From: Sphingomonas rubra | GTDB lineage: Bacteria; Pseudomonadota; Alphaproteobacteria; Sphingomonadales; Sphingomonadaceae | Length of the DNA stretch: 64,000 nt | Assembly (NCBI RefSeq): GCF_900115745.1 | Contig: NZ_FOXP01000005.1 | Span: forward strand, 186,001-250,000 | Reading direction: 5' to 3' | In this document: positions 58,322 through 64,000 of the stretch, in pieces | Numbering within the stretch: position 1 is the stretch's first letter | Layout: every line of letters begins with the position of its first letter | Notes under the pieces: model-generated | Seen by the model: the letters and a program-made list of their open reading frames with translations, nothing else | Databases searched by the model: none | Told to the model about the DNA's origin: nothing | Program-made: the position numbers and the translations under genes

Positions 58322-59977
58322 CTATTTGCCCTGCGCGCGCCAGCGCTGGATGGTGCGGCCGATGATCTGATCCTCGCCGCCAGTGTTGCGCCACAGTTGC
58401 GAGAAGAGCGGGTCGCCGGAGGCCGGGCGCTTGTTCTCGTCGAGCGCGTCGATCGACACCCGGATCGGGATGGCGACGCCCTCGCCGCAGATGATGCACT
58501 CGCGGTTGCGCAGCGCCGGGATCGAGTCGAGAAAACCGCGCGCGCCCTCCGGCATCGCGGCGCGAACGAATGCCTGGTCGCGGTCATTGTTGAGGCGCAT
58601 GGCGATGATCGTGCCGCACTGCGACAGCACGCCCTCCGCCAGGTCGGACGGGCGCTGGGTGATGAGGCCGAGCGACACGCCGTATTTGCGCCCTTCCTTG
58701 GCGATCCGGCCGAGGATGCGGCCGACCGAGTTCGCCTGATCGCTGCCGGCGGGAACGTAGCGATGCGCCTCCTCGCAGACGAGGAGGATCGGGCGCTGCG
58801 GCTCGTTGCGCGACCAGATGGCGTAATCGAACGTCATGCGGCTGAGCACCGCCACCACCACCGCCGTGATGTCCGACGGCACGCCGGAGACGTCGACGAT
58901 CGAGATCGGCTTGCCGTCGCCCGGCAGGCGGAACATGCGCGCCAGGAAGTCGGCCATGGTGTCGGCGACCAGCATGCCGGAGAACATGAAGCCGTAGCGC
59001 GGGTCGGCCTTGATCTCGTCGATCTTGGTCTTGAGGCGCAGATAGGGCGCGGTGTCGCCGGCACGGTCCATCTTGCCCATCTCCAACCCGATCAGGTTGG
59101 TCAGGTCCGACAGCAGATAGGGCACGGGCGCGTCGACCGTCAGCTTGGCGATCTCCTGGCCGATGCGGCTCTTGCCCTTGGCCATCAGCAGGCATTTGGC
59201 GAGGATGTCCGCGTCGATCTGCCGCTGCGAGCCTGACGTGGTCAGGAATACCTCACAATGCTCCTCGAAGTTCATCAGCCAATAGGGCATCTGGAGGTTG
59301 GACACGTCGTACAGCGCGCCGGTGCCGCGAAAGGCGGAGGCATATTCGCCGTGCGGGTCGATCATGACGATATGGCCCTGCGGCGCCATCTCGCAGATGC
59401 GGTGCAGGATCAGCGCGGCGGCGGTCGACTTGCCGGTGCCGGTCGATCCGACCAGCGCGAAATGCTTGCCCAGCATCGCGTCGACGTAGAGCGCGGCCCG
59501 GATGTCGGCGGTGGGATAGATGGCGCCGATGCCGATATGCGCCCGGTCGTCGGCGGCGTAGATCTGCTGCAGGTCGGCGGTGGTGACGGGAAAGATCTCG
59601 CACCCGGGCATCGGGTAGCGGGTGACGCCGCGGCGGAAATGATAGAGCTTGCCGGTCAGTCGCTCCTCGTCGCCCTCGCCCAGGAAATCGATGTCGGCGC
59701 CGATGCAGGTGCCCGCATCGTCCTCCAGCCCGAGCGCGCGGACGTTGGCGATCAGCCAGGCGCCGCCGACGCGCATCTTGATCTGGCTGCCCACCTGCCC
59801 GCCGCTGCCGACGACGGGATCGGCGTCGCCCGCCAGCGCCTCCACCGCGGCCCGGTCGAGGAGCACGCGGCTCGATGCGCCGGCGACGCGCAGGACGCAG
59901 CCGATCGGCGCGAAGGCACCGGACAGCGCGTTCGTCATCGCGGGCGAGAAGGCGCTGGGCGCGGGCATATGGGTCAT
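58322..59977 (-). CDS. HerA-like ATP-binding protein (DUF87)
   Basis: A 551-residue AAA+/HerA-FtsK-type ATPase. Walker A is VGSTGTGKSTAAALILHRIC (about residues 176-195), followed by MIDPHGEYASAF; Walker B is PILLVCEEAHRYVPAG, and the sensor/arginine region is LGLITQRPSDLAEGVLSQCG. An N-terminal HAS-barrel-like part (residues 20-120) precedes the motor. HerA normally pairs with the nuclease NurA; no nurA is adjacent, so here it may be a stand-alone translocase. The start MTHMPAPS can also be at M4 or M14. It is a single gene with promoter sequence in the 260 bases before the barrel gene side. Confidence 0.88.
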   Translation of the reverse strand: MTHMPAPSAFSPAMTNALSGAFAPIGCVLRVAGASSRVLLDRAAVEALAGDADPVVGSGGQVGSQIKMRVGGAWLIANVRALGLEDDAGTCIGADIDFLGEGDEERLTGKLYHFRRGVTRYPMPGCEIFPVTTADLQQIYAADDRAHIGIGAIYPTADIRAALYVDAMLGKHFALVGSTGTGKSTAAALILHRICEMAPQGHIVMIDPHGEYASAFRGTGALYDVSNLQMPYWLMNFEEHCEVFLTTSGSQRQIDADILAKCLLMAKGKSRIGQEIAKLTVDAPVPYLLSDLTNLIGLEMGKMDRAGDTAPYLRLKTKIDEIKADPRYGFMFSGMLVADTMADFLARMFRLPGDGKPISIVDVSGVPSDITAVVVAVLSRMTFDYAIWSRNEPQRPILLVCEEAHRYVPAGSDQANSVGRILGRIAKEGRKYGVSLGLITQRPSDLAEGVLSQCGTIIAMRLNNDRDQAFVRAAMPEGARGFLDSIPALRNRECIICGEGVAIPIRVSIDALDENKRPASGDPLFSQLWRNTGGEDQIIGRTIQRWRAQGK

Positions 59978-60043
59978 GTCGACGAGGCTCTCCTGATGGG
60001 GAGCGGATCTAGCCCGGCAGGCGTAAATATATGGTAGGCGGGC

Positions 60044-60802
60044 CTATAACCGTCGCGCCACCCAGCCGGCGATCCAGCCGAGCGCCACCGACAGGCCGAC
60101 CGCGACCAGGCCGTAGGCGATCTCCGACCGTTCCGCCGCGCGCGCCACGAACCGCTCGAACCCGGATTTGCGGATGTCGATGTCGCGCACCGCGGCGGCG
60201 AGGACGCGGCCGTCGCGGATCAGAAAGGTCTCCGCGGTGAAGCGGCCGACGGGCACGCGCGCGGGGATGCCGACGCGCGCGCGGTACAGCACGCCGTCAG
60301 TGACCTGAACCGCGTGCGGGTCCTCCAGGTACAGCCCGGCGCGCTGGCGCAGGTCGACCAGGCCGCGGCCGAAGCGCGCCTGCACCTCCGGCGCGTCGCT
60401 GGAGGTCGGCGACAGCTGCAGGCTGCCGAGCCCCAGTTCGTAGATGGCGCGCGTCCGCTCGTCGACGATTTGGCCGATCGGGCGCGACGAGGCGATCGCG
60501 TAGAAGGACGGCGCCGACCGGTATCGGGCATGCGCGGCGTTGACCCAGATGCCGGCGACCTTCTCCTTTTCGCGCAGCAGGATCGACTGGGTGGGACCCT
60601 TCACCACCACGACGATGTCGGCGGGCTTCTCGCCCGCCGGAACGCGGCCGCCGGGGTAGAGGATGGCGCCGAACAGCAGCAGCTCGGCTCCGGTGAAGGA
60701 ATAGGCGATGTCGATCGCGCGCTGCGACACGTCGGGCACCAGCACCGGCGCCTGCCCGGTCAGCAGCGGCACGAGGAGCAGCGGGGCGATGCGCCTTCTC
60801 AT
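60044..60802 (-). CDS. TIGR02186 family protein
   Basis: A 252-residue protein with an N-terminal signal (RRRIAPLLLVPLLTGQAPVL) and a C-terminal membrane helix (AYGLVAVGLSVALGWIAGWV, about 227-248), so the middle lies in the periplasm. The central sequence LVPDVSQRAIDIAYSFTGAE, LLLFGAILYPGG and later IVVVVKGPTQSILLREKE is the alphaproteobacterial TIGR02186 family, whose function is not known. It overlaps the upstream TauE/SafE exporter gene by ATGA, as is usual for this pair, suggesting a joint role with a sulfur-compound or anion exporter. Confidence 0.87.
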   Translation of the reverse strand: MRRRIAPLLLVPLLTGQAPVLVPDVSQRAIDIAYSFTGAELLLFGAILYPGGRVPAGEKPADIVVVVKGPTQSILLREKEKVAGIWVNAAHARYRSAPSFYAIASSRPIGQIVDERTRAIYELGLGSLQLSPTSSDAPEVQARFGRGLVDLRQRAGLYLEDPHAVQVTDGVLYRARVGIPARVPVGRFTAETFLIRDGRVLAAAVRDIDIRKSGFERFVARAAERSEIAYGLVAVGLSVALGWIAGWVARRL

Positions 60803-61713
60803 CCGGCACTTACCGTGAAGATTTCCTCGGGCCGCCACACCAGCCCCAGCAGGATGCGCACGCCCACCGCCAGCACGATCAGCGCCAGCGCCAGGCGAAG
60901 ATATTCGGGCTTCACCCGGTTGGCGAGCCGCGCCCCGATCTGCGCGCCCGTCACCGATCCGATCAGCAGCAGCCCGGCCAGCACGATGTCGACCGCGCGC
61001 GTGGTGGTGGCGTGGACCATGGTGGCGACCGCGGTGACGAACAGCGTCTGGAACAGGCTGGTGCCGACGACCACGCCGGTCGCCATGCCCAGCAGGTAGA
61101 TCATCGCCGGCACCAGGATGAAGCCGCCGCCGATGCCGAGCAGCATCGTCAGGATGCCCGTCGCGAAGCCGAGCAACAGCGGCGCCAGCGGCGAGATGTA
61201 GAGGCCCGACGCGTAGAAGCGGGTACGGAACGGCAGGCTGGCGACCAGCGGGTGGTGCCGCCGCTTGGCCGCGCGCAGCGCTTCTCCCCGGCGCGACACC
61301 AGGATCGCGGCCAGCGCCTCGCGCAGCATCAGGCTGCCGATCCAGCCGAGCATGGCGACGTAGACGACGCCGATCACCGTATCGATCTGCCCCAGTTCCT
61401 GGAGTCGCCGGAATGCCCAGGCGCCGGCGCCGGTGCCCAGCACGCCGCCGCCGACCAGAACGCCGCCCATCTTGAAATCGACACCGCCGCGGCGGACGTG
61501 CGCGAACACGCCGGACACGCTGGCCCCCGTCACCTGGCTCGCCGACGAGGCGGCGGCGACGGTCGGCGGGATGCCGTAGACGATGAGGAGCGGCGTCGTC
61601 AGGAACCCACCGCCAACCCCGAACATGCCCGACAACAACCCGACACCCGCGCCGAGCAGCACGATGACCAGCGCGTTGACCGACAGGTTGGCGACGGGGA
61701 GGTAGAGGTCCAC
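60799..61713 (-). CDS. Sulfite exporter TauE/SafE family protein
   Basis: A 304-residue TSUP-family membrane protein with about eight helices. Two copies of the family motif are seen, GLLSGMFGVGGGFLTTPLLI near the start and FATGILTMLLGIGGGFILVP in the second half, together with TGAQIGARLANRVKPEYLRL. Members export sulfite, sulfoacetate or other organosulfur anions. The start is a GTG at 61713 (VDLYLPVANLSV), normal for the family; the longer open frame upstream reads the next gene. It overlaps TIGR02186 downstream by 4 bases. Confidence 0.9.
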   Translation of the reverse strand: MDLYLPVANLSVNALVIVLLGAGVGLLSGMFGVGGGFLTTPLLIVYGIPPTVAAASSASQVTGASVSGVFAHVRRGGVDFKMGGVLVGGGVLGTGAGAWAFRRLQELGQIDTVIGVVYVAMLGWIGSLMLREALAAILVSRRGEALRAAKRRHHPLVASLPFRTRFYASGLYISPLAPLLLGFATGILTMLLGIGGGFILVPAMIYLLGMATGVVVGTSLFQTLFVTAVATMVHATTTRAVDIVLAGLLLIGSVTGAQIGARLANRVKPEYLRLALALIVLAVGVRILLGLVWRPEEIFTVSAG

Positions 61714-61739
61714 GGGGCCACCCCGTACCGCGTGTCGGC

Positions 61740-62726
61740 CTAGAAGTCGCCGCCGATCGACAGCGCCGGCCCCGATCCGGGCCGCGCGCGGCCGGCGACG
61801 CGCTGCCGCCAGTCGAGCGACAGGCGCACGGCGCGGCCGGCGATCGGCGTGACCAGCGCCGCGCTCGGCCCCAGGTCCAGCCGCGCCGCGCCCGGCTGCG
61901 CCCCGCCCCATGCGCCGGCGCCGAGTTCCACCCGCGTCGATCCCCGCCGCGCCACCGTTCGCGCGATCCGCGCCGCGCCGTCGACGAAGCCGATCACGCC
62001 GTCGCGGCGACGGATGCCGCCCGCCTGCCCGTAGGCGTCGACGCTGAAACCGAGTGCCACCGGCGTCGGGTCGAGGCCGCCGATCGCCATCAGCGTCGTG
62101 CCGCCCCGGCCGCCGTCGATCGCCAGCCGCTGTTCCGCGACGAGGTGGATCGGCGCGCGCGTCGGCTGCCAGTCGAACCCCAGCGCCACCTCGGCACCGC
62201 GGCCGGCGAACGGCGCCGACAGCCGGGCCGCGAGCGCGACGCGGTGGCCGAGCGCGTAGGTCACCCGCGCGCCCGCCTGCGAGGCGCCGAGCTGGCCGTT
62301 CGCCAGCGCATCGGCGCGACCGCCGCGGGCGATCAGCCAGGCGCTGCCGGCCCAACGATCGGGCGGCGTGGCGAGCGGTGCGGGGCGCAGCGGCGGCGGC
62401 TGGCGCGGTGGCGACGACGGCTCGATGCCGACAGCCGCGGCAGGAGCGCTGGACACCACGATCCTCTGCGGCTGCACTGGCGGCTTATCGGGGCGAGGCT
62501 CCGATCGATGGACGGCGGCGATGCGGGAACGCTCCCGCCGCCCGGCAGCGACGGGTGCCGCGGCGATGGCGCCCGGCGGCCGCGTCGCCGCCGCGACGGG
62601 CGGCGCGATCGCGCGGACGAGGTCCGGCAGCGTATCGATCGTCGGCCATAGCAGCGCGACGCGCGCGATCGTCCAGCCGCCCAGCGCCATCGCCAGGAAC
62701 TGGAGCGGGCGACCTGCGCGGATCAT
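61740..62726 (-). CDS. Hypothetical envelope protein with N-terminal anchor
   Basis: A 328-residue protein: a single hydrophobic segment at the start (RPLQFLAMALGGWTIARVAL, about residues 4-24), then a Pro/Ala/Arg-rich linker of about 120 residues, and a C-terminal region of about 190 residues built from amphipathic strands rich in Gly, Ala and Arg (for example VTYALGHRVALAARLSAPFA and IHLVAEQRLAIDGGRGGTTL), ending in Phe (ALSIGGDF). This resembles a beta-barrel-like domain joined to a membrane anchor, an odd combination. Its ATG overlaps the stop of the NfrB-like gene, so it is the partner of that glycosyltransferase, perhaps replacing NfrA. No confident family. Confidence 0.68.
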   Translation of the reverse strand: MIRAGRPLQFLAMALGGWTIARVALLWPTIDTLPDLVRAIAPPVAAATRPPGAIAAAPVAAGRRERSRIAAVHRSEPRPDKPPVQPQRIVVSSAPAAAVGIEPSSPPRQPPPLRPAPLATPPDRWAGSAWLIARGGRADALANGQLGASQAGARVTYALGHRVALAARLSAPFAGRGAEVALGFDWQPTRAPIHLVAEQRLAIDGGRGGTTLMAIGGLDPTPVALGFSVDAYGQAGGIRRRDGVIGFVDGAARIARTVARRGSTRVELGAGAWGGAQPGAARLDLGPSAALVTPIAGRAVRLSLDWRQRVAGRARPGSGPALSIGGDF

Positions 62727-63484
62727 AAGGTCGGCCGCTTCGTCGCGTCGATCGCGGCGACGTCGGGAAAATGATGCTGCGTCTTGTCCCATGTCACCGC
62801 GCCACCGCGCAGCATGGTGACGTAGCGCCACACGGCGCGGCGCGCGGCGAGCAGCGCGATATAGTTGCCGACCAGCAGCCGCGGCACCGACCAGCACGCC
62901 TCCCGCCAGCCATAGACCTGGCGGGTGATCGCGGCGCGCATGCCGATCCGCCACAACAGCAGCACGGCATTGCCGGGGAGCAGCGCCGCGACGCCGTCGC
63001 TCGGCTCCTGCGCCTGCGTGCCCGCCAGCCAGTGCGACACGGCCGACACGCCCCAGAGAACGAGCGCGAGATAGGCGGCGGCGAGGACCAGCACCGCGAG
63101 CGGCGCGCGACGATCGCGCGCGCGCATCCAATGGTCGGGCAGCGCCAGCGGTCGTGCCCAACCGGTGCGGTCCCAGCCGGCGAGCGCGATGCCCGTCATC
63201 CAGCGCGCCTTCTGCCTGACCGCCGCATCGACCGTGTCGGGGAAATAGGCGCGTACCGCGACCGTCGCGCCGCTCGCATCGTCGACCCGCGCGAACAAGG
63301 CGCGGCCGCCGAATTCGGCGATGCGCAGGCCCAGTTCGTAATCCTCGACCAGGCTGTCCGAGTCGAACGGGTCACCGCCGCGCGCCGCCGCGATCCGCCG
63401 CAGCATGTCGGGCGCCATCGCGCATCCCGTTCCCGCCAGCGGCATCCCCGCGCCGAGCGCGGTGCGGACGACCATCTGCTTCAC
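62723..63484 (-). pseudogene. NfrB-like glycosyltransferase, N-terminal half missing
   Basis: The 253 residues correspond to the C-terminal half of an NfrB-like family 2 glycosyltransferase. The sequence begins (GTG) at VKQMVVRTALGAGMPLAGTG, a stretch that is internal in intact members, and contains the acceptor-site EDYELGLRI, the processive-type RQKARWMTGIALAGWDRTGW and two or three C-terminal helices. The nucleotide-binding N-terminal part with its first Asp motifs is absent. The frame runs back only to a stop codon at 63512-63514, and the DNA beyond has other base composition. This is most likely a gene broken by an insertion or rearrangement; a translated fragment is possible. Confidence 0.78.
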
Positions 63485-63555
63485 ATGCGCTTCGGCTAAT
63501 TGGTCGCTGCCTCAACTTCGGCTAAGCAGGGCGCCTTATGTCGGGAGGCACGAAC

Positions 63556-63699
63556 ATGGCAGAGCCGACGGTTGCTGAGCTGGAAGCACTTATTCGCAAC
63601 GCGCTGACGATGGCCGACGAGCTCGATGAGCTTCTGGTTGGCGCGCTCCTCTCAACCGCGCTGGATCAACTCGCGGAGCCAATCGGGTCGCCTAGGTAG
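63556..63699 (+). CDS. 47-residue hypothetical protein upstream of a LuxR-type gene
   Basis: A small helical protein, MAEPTVAELEALIRNALTMA DELDELLVGALLS and a short end, with heptad-like Leu and Ala spacing that suggests a coiled coil or dimerisation helix. GGGAGG eight bases before the ATG at 63556 supports translation. It lies ten bases before a LuxR-type regulator gene in the same direction. The base use is less GC-rich than the rest of the window (codons such as GTT, CTT, ATT), pointing to acquired DNA. No function is recognised; it could be a partner of the regulator. Confidence 0.6.
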   Translation: MAEPTVAELEALIRNALTMADELDELLVGALLSTALDQLAEPIGSPR

Positions 63700-63708
63700 G
63701 GCAAACCG

Positions 63709-64000
63709 ATGCCAGCTGATGCCACGTTGATCGAATCTCTTTCTCCTCAACAGATTGCCTGTCTCCGCCTTGTTGCCGATCTGCGGACGTCCAAGCAGAT
63801 CAGCGAGCTGCTCGGCATCTCGTCGCATACGGTCGATACGCACCTCTCCAATGCGGTGCGCAAACTCGGCGTCTCCAGCCGCATGGAGGCGGCGCGCCTC
63901 CTGGTAGAGGCGTCGCCAAACCCTCCCGAACGATTGACCGATCAATCTCCGCCAGTGGCAGAGGCAGCAGTTATACCTTCTGAGCCGTCGAGCCAGCTGG
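63709..64000 (+). CDS. LuxR-type helix-turn-helix regulator (3' end outside window)
   Basis: The first 97 residues of a regulator. After a short start (MPADATLIES) a LuxR/GerE DNA-binding domain is clear: LSPQQIACLRLVADLRTSKQ, then ISELLGISSHTVDTHLSNAV and RKLGVSSRMEAARLL, i.e. the four-helix GerE fold at the N-terminus rather than at the C-terminus. A Pro/Glu-rich linker follows and the window ends inside it, so a C-terminal sensor or membrane part is likely. N-terminal GerE domains followed by a membrane part are known in sphingomonads. Lower GC and its place beside a broken gene suggest acquired DNA. The ATG at 63709 has TAGGG upstream, a moderate ribosome binding site. Confidence 0.85.
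   Translation, partial: MPADATLIESLSPQQIACLRLVADLRTSKQISELLGISSHTVDTHLSNAVRKLGVSSRMEAARLLVEASPNPPERLTDQSPPVAEAAVIPSEPSSQL

Overview
The window is a dense, GC-rich (about 70% by eye) stretch of chromosome that looks like a sphingomonad alphaproteobacterium, most likely Sphingomonas. The reasons are the gene blocks infA-maf-RNase E/G-like-yacG-tRNA-Phe and helicase-S4 protein-fdxA-carD, a likely general-stress cassette (DUF892 ferritin-like protein plus CsbD), the two NodT-type outer-membrane efflux factors, and at least eight copies of one palindromic intergenic repeat (core GCCGGG...CCCGGC with ATCCAG/CTGGAT inner ends). Genus is an inference; no 16S gene is present.

Layout. 1-5.7 kb: end of a chemoreceptor gene, a strongly folded 270-bp intergenic element, a short-chain dehydrogenase overlapping prmA, phhA divergent from a DUF2459 gene, a small lipoprotein and a glycerophosphodiesterase. 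5.8-13.6 kb: a molybdenum hydroxylase operon like E. coli paoABCD, with a second tandem paralogue of the large subunit, an XdhC-type maturation factor and a MobA/MocA-like nucleotidyltransferase. 13.5-18.6 kb: a MacAB-TolC-type export operon on the minus strand. 18.9-21.1 kb: housekeeping genes and tRNA-Phe. 21.3-28.2 kb: an acyltransferase, an acidic small protein, an orphan HisKA_2-type sensor kinase, a patatin-like phospholipase, a metallo-beta-lactamase-fold hydrolase, stress proteins flanked by candidate EcfG promoters, and a TetR regulator with two matching operator-like palindromes.

28.2-36.0 kb is the accessory region of most interest. An emrB-emrA-nodT-marR export operon diverges from a cluster made of two paralogous ferritin-like di-iron proteins, an 18-codon ORF with an excellent ribosome binding site (MTDANDQNLPRTRWVWPF) and a phytanoyl-CoA dioxygenase-family protein whose iron motif is HxG instead of HxD. 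I propose this as a candidate peptide-modification (RiPP-like) or small-molecule system with its own exporter; a Trp-sensing leader peptide is the main alternative.

36-44 kb: an ECF sigma factor with a Spy/CpxP-like periplasmic protein and a small membrane protein (gene order as in cnrYXH), a PAP2 phosphatase, a CitE-like lyase, galE, msrA, a Sua5/TsaC gene carrying an in-frame palindromic repeat, an acyl-CoA dehydrogenase and an arylamine N-acetyltransferase. 44-52 kb: GntR regulator, nitroreductase, dicarboxylate symporter, glmM, and a spermidine-synthase-like gene translationally coupled to bioF-bioD-bioA. 52-63 kb: carD, fdxA, S4 protein, Suv3-like helicase, an M23 peptidase, an outer-membrane barrel, a HerA-like ATPase, a TIGR02186 gene with a TauE/SafE exporter and a hypothetical protein.

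The right end (62.7-64 kb) holds the C-terminal part of an NfrB-like glycosyltransferase whose front half is missing. Beyond the break the base composition changes, and a small ORF and a LuxR-type regulator (cut by the window end) follow, which suggests an insertion or rearrangement boundary.
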